Shown piece by piece: positions 52,776 through 61,689 of a DNA stretch of 64,000 nt. The DNA comes from Lepidostoma basale (taxonomy: Eukaryota > Arthropoda > Insecta > Trichoptera > Lepidostomatidae). Every line of letters starts with the position of its first letter. Position 1 is the first letter of the stretch. Below the pieces are notes generated by a model. It worked only from the letters and a program-made list of their open reading frames with translations, made no database searches and was not told the origin of the DNA. The position numbers were made by a program, and so were the translations under genes. Location of the stretch: assembly GCA_022606425.2 (NCBI GenBank), contig JAHDVF020000240.1, positions 310,001 through 374,000 on the forward strand. The letters are read 5' to 3'.

Positions 52776-52974
52776 ATAGTAAACAATACCCTCGGAACAA
52801 TATCCAGATGATATTGAATGTAAAGAATATATAATTTCATGCATCACTAAATTGATTTGGACGAATGGAAAAATGAGGAAAAATGTTTGAATACGTGGAA
52901 AAGAAGTATTGGAAAACATGTAGAAGAAAAAAATACTACTTGAATTCATTACAATTTCCAAAAAGATTCGATTT

Positions 52975-53088
52975 TCTTAACTGACTAACAATCACACCGC
53001 ATCCTCGAAGGGGTAGAATGAAAGAATGGACCGCTACACTGTTTTATCCTGACATAACTCTCGCGCCTCTTCTATATTCACACATCGT
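52975..53088 (-). mobile_element. RTE-like LINE 3' terminus
   Basis: TTAACTGACTAACAATCACA to CTCTTCTATATTCACACATC; truncated at the following microsatellite. Confidence 0.7.
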
Positions 53089-53151
53089 GATTATTATTAT
53101 TATTTTATTATTATTATTATTATTATTATCATTATTATTATTATTATTTTG
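53089..53151. repeat. (ATT)n microsatellite
   Basis: About 20 ATT/TTA units, almost uninterrupted. Confidence 0.95.
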
Positions 53152-53164
53152 TTGAATCGCTTTT

Positions 53165-53387
53165 TACATCATGAGAGCATGAGCCAAATCGATGTAAAGG
53201 GTATTATTATAGCTATCATAGTGATTCTCATGACATGTAGCTAATCTATCGCCATTTTATTGTCACGTGAATTCTACACCAGACCATAGGCAGTGTGACA
53301 ATCACACTGCCCTCGCCGGGAATCGAGCCCGGAACCTTCGGGGCGGCAGTCAGTGCACTTACCACTCGGCTACGAAGGTCGTCGTGA
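53165..53387 (-). mobile_element. tRNA-derived SINE2, copy
   Basis: On the minus strand: CGACCTTCGTAGCCGAGTGG (box A region), GGGCTCGATTCCCGGCGAG (box B), then GTGTGATTGTCACACTGCC and a tail toward the (ATT)n run. Same family as 60928-61135 and 62440-62662. Confidence 0.8.
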
Positions 53388-53469
53388 TATGCATGCATGC
53401 GTTATAGCTTATATAGTTATTGTGGCAGTGACGAGTTGTGAGTGTGGATGAATTTCGGAAGAGAATAAA

Positions 53470-53660
53470 TTTGAAATGATCGTTGAAACGAAGAGTCCCG
53501 CAGATCCGATACAGAAACGTGAATGCAAAAAGCCATCGCGGGGCCAACCGGCGAAGCCCCGCCGGCTCCGCGGCCTTCGGCTGTGTCATTCCTCTCTTGT
53601 GCCAAAAAAACCGACAAACAAACACCGAGCTGTTGGCTCTACCTACCTCACAGCTTCCAA
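53470..53660. other. GC-rich pocket
   Basis: GCGGGGCCAACCGGCGAAGC and CGCCGGCTCCGCGGCCTTCG stand out from AT-rich surroundings. Open in several frames but none recognised. Possible decayed mobile-element or exon piece. Confidence 0.3.
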
Positions 53661-53797
53661 GATACACACTGTTCCGAAAACATTCACACTTCCTGTAAAA
53701 TGTTATCATTTACCCTATGTTTAAAACATCCTTTCTGTATGTTTGAGGTATTAGTTTTGTAAAACACGATCAAATAATAATTAAATAAAACGATGTT

Positions 53798-53900
53798 TTT
53801 TTATAACTACTTACACATTTGTCTTTAATTGGACAGCGAGCCTGGCGAAACCGGTCGCTGTCGAAATAAAGACAAATGTGGAAGTAGTTATAAAAAATAA
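53798..53900. repeat. family E foldback with collapsed hammerhead
   Basis: Long arms (TAACTACTTACACATTTGTC left; GACAAATGTGGAAGTAGTTA right) enclose GACAGC (53832-53837), GAGCCTGGC, GAAACCGGTC, GCTGTC (53857-53862). Stem I and the 3' core with CCGG are perfect; only GA remains of the CTGATGA strand. Confidence 0.6.
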
Positions 53901-53904
53901 AATA

Positions 53905-54425
53905 AAACTAACTAACTAAACCAACACGCCGTCTGCCCGAAGGGGTAGGCAGAAAGAATGGACCGCCACACTTTTCTTTCCTGACATATTTCCCTCGCTT
54001 CCTCAACATTCATACATCGTGTCATGCACGTGCGTCACATGACATTCAATATTTGATGCCATGCCGTGCCACGTTTTCCTCGGTCTTTCTCTATTTCCGG
54101 TTCTATTTACATCGTTTACATATAATTTTTTTACCAATCTTTCTTCATCAATTCTTTCCATATGTCCAAACCATCTTAATGATCCTTTCATTATTTTGTT
54201 AATAACACCATCATTCGCACCGCATTCACTTCTTATATTTTTATTCGATAATCTATTATACACAGAGTTACACACATTCGTCTAAGAGATCTCATTTCTT
54301 CTGTTTTTATTCTACTTTCATCCTTCTTTTGCCAGTTCCATGTTTCGCTTCCATACATAAGGGTCGGTAGAAGAACACCATTGTGCCTTGCCATTCTAGC
54401 TTTATTGGATAGGTTTTTGTTTAAA
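53905..54425 (-). mobile_element. RTE-like LINE, 3' ~0.5 kb
   Basis: Minus-strand frames 54478-54233 (NKNLSNKARMARHNGVLLPT; MYGSETWNWQKKDESRIKTE) and 54275-54003 (WFGHMERIDEERLVKKLYVN; NRTGNRERPRKTWHG). A ~30-bp deletion lies near the HVR region. Tail complement at 53905 (AACTAACTAA). Confidence 0.85.
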
Positions 54426-54488
54426 TATATACGATTATACGTATATAATATATAAAATATGTATGTATACTCGTACATATAAAAATAT

Positions 54489-54592
54489 CGAAAAGAGAAG
54501 GATGGAGTGCCGCATCGATTAAAGTGTGGCAGTCCATTATTTCTGCCTACACTTTCGGGGAGACGGCGTGATGATTAGTTAGTTAGTTAGTT
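54489..54592 (+). mobile_element. SINE-like unit with LINE 3' tail, copy 4
   Basis: Head truncated (starts CGAAAAGAGAAGGATGGAGT), LINE-derived tail complete with (GTTA)n. A nearby minus-strand LINE copy ends about 60 bp upstream. Confidence 0.7.
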
Positions 54593-55065
54593 ATCTAAAA
54601 AATAGACATTACATACATAATGTTAAATATTTTTTTACTTATTTTTTTTAATTCGTTGTTTTGTTCATTATGGTATTTATTTAACAGGCATCAAAACTAA
54701 TAAATAAAATGTATTTCTTTTATATTTACCTTTACTTTGTGTTATTCACATTTTAATAAATAGAATAACACTTTGTATTTTCACAACACTTTTGTTCCGA
54801 TTCCTAAACGTAACGAGCATTTTGTAAACACATTGTAGACAACCTCTTGTACGGCCGTACGTGCAGCAAGAAATACGGATAAAAGAACTACCAGTTATCA
54901 TAAACATTGTATGATATTAAGCTCTGACGAACTGTGCTCTGTGTTTCTACGAAGAACTAAATATTCAAGCAATTTTCAAGAAAATTATATCATACCATAT
55001 CCCGTGACAAGAACGCCATTCACAGCTCAACAACCGTTTAAAAAAAACACAATAAATCATGTATT
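54593..55065. other. unassigned AT-rich sequence
   Basis: A stretch near 54740-54850 (TTTTCACAACACTTTTGTTC) recalls family G flanks. Nothing else. Confidence 0.35.
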
Positions 55066-55069
55066 TGTT

Positions 55070-55475
55070 TCCACGTAACATATATAGAGAAAAACGGAAA
55101 CTAGAGGCTTTTGAGATGTGGTCCTATAGAAGACTATTATATTAGGAATTTCCTGGAGAGACCGCATTACAAATAAGGAGGTTCTCCAAAGAATCGAAGC
55201 AGGAAGGCACCTGCTCAGGACCTTGTCCGAAAGGCGGGCAAGATGGATCGGCCATGTAATATGACAAGAAGACCTCTGCATGCCATAATGGAGGGTATGA
55301 CCGAGGAAACAAATTCTAGGGTACGCCCACGCCGAGAGTACCTAGAGGACCTGTTGGTGGACGTACGCTGCTCATTATAAGCAGATTTCAAAAGAGCCGC
55401 ACAAGACAGGGAAGAATGGAAGAGAAGAATAGAGGAAATTGCTGCAAACCAATCCCAGGATTGAGACCAGAGAGA
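55070..55475 (+). mobile_element. LINE C-terminal fragment
   Basis: Broken plus-strand coding reads KLEAFEMWSYRRLL, ISWRDRITNKEVLQRIEAGR and SERRARWIGHV, then GMTEETNSRVRPRREYLEDL. This is the tail of an RTE-like LINE distinct from the main family. Stops and a frameshift near 55265. Confidence 0.75.
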
Positions 55476-55764
55476 GAGAACATATATTATTTTAAATACG
55501 TTCTCGTACATAAATGCATATACGTTCTTCTAAATTATGCGTGCCTTTCTTCTTGATTATTGCTACCACCAGAAGGTGGTAGCAAGAAAAATTCTAAATT
55601 CGTGTTATAAAATTAATATTTATAAAAAAAATCTCTTATGTCACTATAAAATAACGTTTTCCTCAATATTTAATATGACGTTTTACAGTATTTTCGTTAA
55701 AAAAAAGTTATTAAATCCAATAATAATACACTTATAAAATAGTATATAAACCACTTTATTCTTT

Positions 55765-55815
55765 ACAACCACCAACCGGTTTCGCTCCCACGGGAGCTTC
55801 GTCAGGGTTACAAAA
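55765..55815 (-). ncRNA. hammerhead motif, family B (complete core)
   Basis: On the minus strand: CTGACGA (plus 55799-55805), unpaired A, helix II GCTCC/GGAGC, GAAAC (plus 55779-55783), CCGG, TT. Stem I has AACC facing GGTT. All conserved positions present. Confidence 0.72.
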
Positions 55816-55833
55816 TATACAATACATATTTTT

Positions 55834-55880
55834 TTACCCTGACGAAGCTCCAGCGGGAGCGAAACTGGTTGGTGGTTAAG
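55834..55880 (+). ncRNA. hammerhead motif, family B (complete core)
   Basis: CTGACGA at 55839-55845, A, helix II GCTCC/GGAGC, GAAAC at 55861-55865, TGG, TT with cleavage after 55870. Stem I ACC/GGT. Stem III is CTGG instead of CCGG. Confidence 0.7.
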
Positions 55881-55969
55881 AATAAAGTGATTAATATAAA
55901 AAAATGATAAGTGTATTATTATTATATTTAATAATGTCACACCACAAATTAAGTGCTTCACACGAAAGT

Positions 55970-56250
55970 ACAAATAATAACTTTTAATTTTTATAAAAAA
56001 ATGGCTGTTTCATACAAGTTCTATTATATTTTGAAGGAGTACTATGTTTCATCTGCTAGGCCATTATTAAATGTAGGCAATATCTTGGTCAATGTAGCCA
56101 CATTTGATAATCCCCTAGCAAACCGAAACATGTCACTCCCATTAAATGAAATGAAACTTCAAGAAATTTAACGTTTTCACCGATATAAATTATTTTGTGG
56201 GGGGTTTCATGTATGGGGTTTCATGGGTGGTCATCTTTAGGAAACAATAA
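55970..56250. repeat. foldback repeat, family A, diverged
   Basis: Inverted centres ACTATGTTTCATCTGCTAGG and TTGATAATCCCCTAGCAAAC then CGAAACATGTC. Arms TTCATACAAGTTCTATTATA and GAAACTTCAAGAAATTTAAC. The core again reads TTGATAA. Confidence 0.6.
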
Positions 56251-56274
56251 ATACATCTTAAGATTTTGATTCGC

Positions 56275-56625
56275 TCAATATATTTAAGATGTGTCAAATG
56301 TCGTTCTCTGGACCATGACAGGCGAAAAGCCAATAATAGAACAAGTCGCTAGACGCAAATGGCTGTGGATCGGTCACACTCTGAGACGGAACCCAGCCTG
56401 CATCACTCAGGGCGCACTAGACTGGTCCCCTATGGGAGGAAAGAGGAAGCGAGGCAGACCTAGGGCCACCTGGAGAAGAGCCCTACAGGACAAGGTCAAA
56501 GCAGCAGGCCTCACTTGGGATGATGTTAGGCGTCAGGCATGCGATAGAGTCGGTGAAGAAGGCTCCTTGAAGCCTTATGCTCTCCGGAGGTGTGACAGGA
56601 CAACCGACAAAGCCGATACATATAA
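56275..56625 (+). mobile_element. LINE C-terminal fragment (RKWLWIGHTLRR family), best copy
   Basis: Frame 56291-56644 encodes IIEQVARRKWLWIGHTLRRN, ACITQGALDWSPMGGKRKRG and RPRATWRRALQDKVKAAGLT, then WDDVRRQACDRVG. The next residues are frameshifted (EEGSLKPY). About 115 codons of the protein C-terminus. Confidence 0.85.
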
Positions 56626-56644
56626 CTCCTATATATATATATAA

Positions 56645-57099
56645 TAAAACTTCTACTTTACAAACGTTTTCATCAATTTTAAATATATATACTCGTATTT
56701 TTAACTGACTTATTATAATCTTCGATCACAGTAATTGCCGACCGTATTCGATACAATCCGTATCATGATGATCTCTGAAATAATAGTGTTTCATAAAATT
56801 ACTTTTTAATATTTCAAAGAGTGAAGATTATTTTGAAAGTAATCAAGAAATCAAGATGTGGTTTTCCATATTATAAGCCTTCAACTGACATGAAATGTAG
56901 AGATCGTTAGTTGGTTATATAAGGGCAGACTGAAATGCTTAAATCGATATTACTTCAAGGCTGGTTCATACCAATAAGCCTAGTTGTTTCTTAAAAAAGC
57001 TTTATTAAAAGTTAAGGCAACACTGTGGAATTCCATTGTAAAAACTTTGGAATTAAAAACAACGCTGTTTATGTTCTTTTTTAATTTATTAAATAAAAA
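56645..57099. other. unassigned AT-rich sequence
   Basis: A family A arm scrap near 56640-56675 (AATAAAACTTCTACTTTACA). No other element. Confidence 0.4.
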
Positions 57100-57150
57100 T
57101 ATTAAACACAACAATGTTTCAGAGGTGACCTCCACCCTCAGGTGTAAATA
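57100..57150 (-). ncRNA. hammerhead-like motif, unclassified
   Basis: On the minus strand: CTGAGGG (plus 57135-57141; G8 kept, A9 changed), helix II GAGG/CCTC, GAAAC, ATT, GTT. Stem I ACAC/GTGT pairs perfectly (plus 57106-57109 and 57143-57146). Confidence 0.4.
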
Positions 57151-58034
57151 CGAGTATATAACTGATATATTTGATAAGTTTTAAAAGTATTATAAAATAA
57201 ATGCCGAATTCTCGGAATTCCCTAGATAGACATAATTACGAATACCAAAGTCCTGAGGCGAGCGACAATTGACGGAACGTTTTGGAAATAGTGTTCTACT
57301 TACAGCGACCGATTTCGCGAGGCTAGCTGGCATGGATATACTCGTGTTCGCATTTATGTTTAACGCCAATTGGGATCAAAAACTAATTTTTTACTTTTTT
57401 TACACTTCGAACTTAGCATAATCAGCCCTCAATTATAAAAAGTACTTCGCTTATTTACGAAACTTAGAACTTCCGCTGATCTAAAAAATAATTCTAGCGA
57501 TTCTAGTGCATCTAGGTATGAAAGTTACTATATAATTAAATGATCTATCAAACGATTTGAAACAAATCGGAACAATTTTAATCGATCGATTAATTATAGT
57601 TTATAAATCGGGCATTATAATTTGATTGAATTACATAGTACCGACAACGGTTACACTTGGAATATTGAACTAAAAAAAAACTCGCAATTAATTTATTATT
57701 TCCAATTAAATTGACTGTTGCTCTTAATAGCTGACTTTAACTCGGATAATAGCAAATTGATTGATAATAATATTTAAATCTAAAGCCCGTAAATCGGATT
57801 GAGTTGTTTGTCGGGTATAAAAATATACGAGACATTATAAATTGACAATACGAGTGTAACATATGTGTAAGCAAACTATCTTCAACTGACTAATAAATTT
57901 ATTACTACGCAAAAAAAAATAAACAGATTGGTGTTAAAATTTATAGGCCCAGATAATAAATATATCCCTTCAAAAAATACGTGCCAGCAAAATTCTTAAT
58001 CGCCTTTTGATTTAATACATACGTAATTGATTCA
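57151..58034. other. unassigned AT-rich sequence
   Basis: GACCGATTTCGCGAGGCTAG near 57305 recalls the family E 3' half. Otherwise nothing recognised. Confidence 0.35.
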
Positions 58035-58037
58035 TTT

Positions 58038-58255
58038 GTTACTAACTAACCATCACGCCGTTTCTCCGAAGAGGTAGGCAGAAAGAAAAGACCACCACAC
58101 TGTACTTTCCTGACATGTTTATCTTGATTCCTCAATATTCATACATTGTGTCCTGCATTCATGTCGACTTCTCCGACTCCTCGCATGGGCGTCACTCAAT
58201 GTTTGATTTATTTGATTCTTTATTATTTTACATCCGACGTTTTCTCAGTCTCAGG
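58038..58255 (-). mobile_element. RTE-like LINE 3' fragment, decayed
   Basis: ACTAACTAACCATCACGCCG to CTCAATGTTTGATTTATTTG. Point mutations in the coding part. Confidence 0.75.
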
Positions 58256-58338
58256 CCGAAACACTATGATACTTTCAAAATATGAACTGTTAATTTAAAA
58301 AACTTTGTTTTATGTATCACAATTGTATTGATGACATT

Positions 58339-58394
58339 TATTTTTCGCGACAGCTGTTTCGTCAACCTATGTTGACATCATCAGGTGTTACAAT
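58339..58394 (-). ncRNA. hammerhead ribozyme, family D (complete core, perfect helix II)
   Basis: On the minus strand: CTGATGA (plus 58378-58384), T, helix II GTCAAC/GTTGAC, GAAAC, AGCT, GTC. Distal stem I can form between TTGTA and TACAA of the flank in family members. Confidence 0.73.
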
Positions 58395-58592
58395 AATATA
58401 TCAAATGTCAAATTTTCGTGATTTTTCGATCCTTTATGTGTGTTCCTATAATATCTTTGGTATAATTTTGAAGTTTTTGCTGGAGTTTCATAACATATCT
58501 AAGCGTTCTTTTAATTAAAATAATTAGGTACCTAACTGAACAAACACACATAAAGAATCGAAAAATCACAAAAATTTGACATTTGATATATT

Positions 58593-58640
58593 ATTGTAAC
58601 ACCTGATGATGTCAACAAAGGACAAAACAGCTGTCGCTAA
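58593..58640 (+). ncRNA. hammerhead motif, family D (decayed)
   Basis: CTGATGA kept, but helix II lost (GTCAACAAAGGAC) and AAAAC replaces GAAAC; AGCTGTC kept. Confidence 0.5.
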
Positions 58641-58689
58641 AAATTAAAATACAATTGTGATATATAAAACAATATTTTTTATTTTAACA

Positions 58690-58950
58690 GTTTAACAAAT
58701 ACTTTCTTTACCATTCTTTCTTCACTCATTCTGTCCATGTGTTCAATCCATCTTAATAATCCTTTCATTATTTTGTTCATAACACTTTCATTCGCACTGC
58801 ATTCACTTTTATATTTTCATTCATCAAACATTCATCGAAAAGATCTCATTTTTACTTCATTTATTCTAATTTCATCCTTATTTTGCCAGTTTCATGCTTC
58901 ATTTCCACACATAAGGTTCGGTACAAGAACACAGTTTATTTGTTCAATAT
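58690..58950 (-). mobile_element. RTE-like LINE internal fragment
   Basis: TTCTTTACCATTCTTTCTTC to CATAAGGTTCGGTACAAGAA; complement of the MERMNEERMVKK to MYGSEAW region with deletions. Confidence 0.7.
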
Positions 58951-59049
58951 TTTATACAGGTATTTATGAGTTTGATATATATATATACGAGTATGAACAT
59001 AGCTTAAATGCTTTTATTATATAATCTTTGAGTTACAAACATAATAATA

Positions 59050-59175
59050 TTATTGTTAAAGGCATCTTTTTAAGAACAGGCAAAATACCAGGAACCGCGA
59101 AAATACCAGAGATGGTTCTACTTTAGAAAGACAAGATACTCTCTTAAGTCAATATATTCGAGTACCTTACATCAG
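59050..59175 (-). mobile_element. Jockey-like LINE 3' terminus
   Basis: AGGCATCTTTTTAAGAACAG and GAGATGGTTCTACTTTAGAA match the 3' untranslated part at 25800-25925 and 35095-35220. Confidence 0.65.
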
Positions 59176-59678
59176 CAGAATCCATTCTAATGATAACTTT
59201 TTGTATAATATGTGACTGTTTTATATAACGACATATACATATGCTTAGGTAAATATCAGTAATTTATGTTTTTATATTATATTTGATAATAACTTTGCGT
59301 GGCAAAGCATGATATTATTCTTCTTAAAGAGCCAATCTCGTATACTGCTGGACATAATCCTCCCCCATACTTAACATGTTAAAGGGGGGAGGGGTGGCAT
59401 TACACGCTTTCCAGACGGGGTTTCGAGGCGTCATTCCACGTTGGACTATGAATCAATATTATCCACTGAGGTTGGTTACTCGATCTCTAACATATCGCCG
59501 AGCGTAGCATCGACATCACCATAGTGATAGTCGTGCACCGCTTGAAGAGTCAATAGGATCCCCTTCCTCCCCCACGAATAGGGGTGTTTTGTTACCAAAA
59601 ACCGTTTACTTCCATTAAAAATAATAATACTTCTAGAAAATAAACGTTTTCATTCATATTTAATACAGAACACTGTTA
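59176..59678. other. unassigned sequence
   Basis: A GC-richer patch at 59365-59580 is not recognised. 59630-59670 is a family A arm scrap. Confidence 0.35.
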
Positions 59679-59721
59679 ATAACTTTGTAAACAACACTAA
59701 CTTTATTGAAAAATTAAAATA

Positions 59722-59765
59722 CCAACAAGTTTTGGACACAGAAGCTCTTCATCAATGTTTTGTTT
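59722..59765 (-). ncRNA. hammerhead motif, family G (decayed)
   Basis: On the minus strand: TTGATGA (C3 to T), A, helix II GAGC...GTCC, AAAAC, TTGTT. Confidence 0.45.
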
Positions 59766-59873
59766 AATTTATTTACGAAGCACTCACTTCGTGGTTAGAT
59801 ATTTTAAAAATATAAAATAAATAATAAAGAATTGTATTTAACCACGGTATGGTTAGTATAATTCACCCAAGAC

Positions 59874-59935
59874 TCATCAGGACATTATAAAAACTGTTAT
59901 ACTGCCCTGATGAAGCTTGGGCCTAAACGAAACAA
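59874..59935. ncRNA. pair of truncated hammerhead motifs, family F
   Basis: Plus copy: CTGATGA at 59907-59913, A, GCTTGGGCCTAAAC, GAAAC at 59929-59933, then cut before stem III. Minus copy: CTGATGA (plus 59874-59880) followed by GTCTTGGGTGAATT, with the GAAAC part deleted. They face away from each other. Confidence 0.5.
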
Positions 59936-60045
59936 AAATACAAAGTTTTTGTTTATTTTATACTTTTTAAGTTTTTGTATATACAAAATAAATATTAAAA
60001 CAATTTTTTAATAAATGTGGTCAGTTTTGAAAGATATTTATTTTG

Positions 60046-60097
60046 TATATACAAAAACTGATGAAGGGCTTCTGTGTCCGAAACATGATTGTATTTT
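60046..60097 (+). ncRNA. hammerhead motif, family G
   Basis: CTGATGA at 60058-60064, A, helix II GGGC/GTCC, GAAAC at 60080-60084, ATGAT where GTT is expected. Stem I AAAAA/TTTTT. The core is intact except the cleavage triplet. Confidence 0.55.
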
Positions 60098-60147
60098 TAA
60101 TTTAAATTTATTTATTTGAATACAGTTAGTGTTGTTGACAAAGTTAT

Positions 60148-60595
60148 AAACATTGTTCGATGAATCCGCAACACAAAATTATGGCGAATATAGAATAAAT
60201 TTAATATAGACATTTACATCATTATTCAAGAAACAATAAATAATTTCCATTGGTTTATACTTATTATTTTTTAAAAGCCATGCACGCATAAATTTAGAAC
60301 ATATTCACATTTTACACCATTATTGTTAATTGTTGGTATTATTTTTACCAATTCAGTTGATTACATTATTACGTACGTGTATAAAAACTGGTTTTTAATT
60401 GAGGGATTCCGCCGAAGTCTCACCAGAAGTCTGTGGGAATCTAATGAGGTGTTAATTTTAATTAATATCTGCCATCGAGCGCTTGAAACACAACATCCTT
60501 TGTTCTAATATACGACTTCCATGTGCAAAATATGTACAAATTAAGACATTACTTTTAGTTTTCACTGTCACGCATTTATTGAAATAGATTTGACG
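60148..60595. other. unassigned AT-rich sequence
   Basis: No recognisable element. Confidence 0.4.
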
Positions 60596-60790
60596 TGGTG
60601 GTCTAGGGGATAGAACGCCTGGCTCCTGATCCAGGGGACATGGGTTCAAGCCTGGATACGACCAGATTTCTTCTTCATAATAATGAGCTATTTTCTGCTC
60701 ACATTGAAGGTTGTAAAAATAAATTCTAATATTATTGATATAAATCCTTGATGTTAGTCTTTTAAAAAAAATAAAAATAAAAATAAAAAT
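60596..60790 (+). mobile_element. tRNA-derived SINE1, copy 3
   Basis: GTGGTGGTCTAGGGGATAGA, CCTGGCTCCTGATCCAGG, GGGTTCAAGCCTGG; body CATAATAATGAGCTATTTTC; A-rich tail with AAAATA units. Nearly identical to 40586-40770, so both are recent. Confidence 0.85.
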
Positions 60791-60927
60791 CAAGTTGTGC
60801 TCTTGTCTACCATTTCTTCGCTATTTTCAATCCAAGGGATCGGTTTGCAGCAAAGACTACCATTTTTACTGGTTCTTCGGATGCCACTTGGGTCTTCAAT
60901 GTGGTCATTGCTTTCCAGCAGGTTATT
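60791..60927. other. unassigned stretch next to SINE2
   Basis: Open in two overlapping frames, but short; no domain recognised. Confidence 0.3.
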
Positions 60928-61135
60928 TGAACCCAATTACAGTATACAACTTTTTTTATCTATTGACTCTCATGATATGTAATAGGTAGTTAATCCATCG
61001 CCATTTTATCGTCTCGTGAATTCTACACTAGACATTGTAACAGTGTGACAATCACACTGCATGCCGGAAATCGAGCCCGGCACCTTCGGTGTAGCAGTCA
61101 TAGCTCTTATCACTCTGCCACGATGGCTGTCAAAC
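60928..61135 (-). mobile_element. tRNA-derived SINE2
   Basis: Left boundary AACCCAATTACAGTATACAA (3' end), box B complement GGAAATCGAGCCC, box A complement ATCACTCTGCCACGATGGC. Confidence 0.8.
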
Positions 61136-61182
61136 ACATAAATTGTCATTTGTCATCACGAAAATTTTACATTTGATATATT

Positions 61183-61235
61183 ATTGTTACACCCGATGAT
61201 GTCAACATAAGTTGACGAAACAGCTGTCGCGTAAA
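61183..61235 (+). ncRNA. hammerhead motif, family D
   Basis: CCGATGA at 61193-61199 (U4 to C), T, helix II GTCAAC/GTTGAC, GAAAC, AGCT, GTC. Followed by the family D flank ending near TTTCGGCCAAAACAATGGAC (61320-61340). Confidence 0.6.
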
Positions 61236-61339
61236 ATAAAAATGCAATTGTGATATACTCGTATAATATAAAACAAAGTTTATTTAATTTAACAGTTTAT
61301 AATGTTAAGGTATCATAGTGTTTCGGCCAAAACAATGGA

Positions 61340-61505
61340 CTACATAAATTGTCATTAATACGAATGAAAACGTCCATTTTCTAGAAGCTTTATTATATTT
61401 TATGGGAATGAAATGTTTCGCCTTGCTAAGGCATTTTCAAACGCAATAAAATATATTATTAAAATTCTAGAAAACAAACGTTTTCATTCGTAATAATGAC
61501 AATTT
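61340..61505. repeat. foldback repeat, family A
   Basis: AAATTGTCATTAATACGAAT at the left is inverted at the right (ATTCGTAATAATGACAATTT). Only the left ribozyme-like centre (TTTCGCCTTGCTAAGGCATT) survives. Confidence 0.65.
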
Positions 61506-61689
61506 ATGTGTTAGACAGGACAGTCTATAAGAAAATGAAGGCTCAAATATATAAACCATATTAAGGAATAAAGATATGAAATCAAATAGTTTGGTACGCA
61601 TTTATAAGATCTGTTTGCGACTTATCCTCACATTGTAAGTATTAATCATCAAATACATACTGTCCCATTCTTATATTGTCTCTTATGAA

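Larger units (their letters stand above)
55749..55895. repeat. foldback repeat, family B, with two complete ribozymes
   Basis: CACTTTATTCTTTACAACCA on the left, inverted as GGTTAAGAATAAAGTG on the right; the centre is AT-rich. The motif is on the minus strand (55765-55815) and the plus strand (55834-55880), both with intact core, pointing outward. Confidence 0.85.
58258..58700. repeat. foldback repeat, family D, two-ribozyme form
   Basis: The outer arms carry AACTGTTAATTTAAAAAACT and its inverse; the inner arms carry ATATCAAATGTCAAATTTTC and its inverse. Ribozymes are at 58339-58394 (minus) and 58593-58640 (plus). Splits a LINE pair (58038-58255 and 58690-58950). Confidence 0.8.
59679..60147. 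repeat. foldback element, family G, with a family F copy nested inside
   Basis: Outer arms: ATAACTTTGTAAACAACACT (59679) and its inverse at 60123-60147. Left ribozyme 59722-59765 (minus), right ribozyme 60046-60097 (plus). Between them, family F sequence (about 59800-59940) has its own inverted pair of motifs. Confidence 0.7.
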
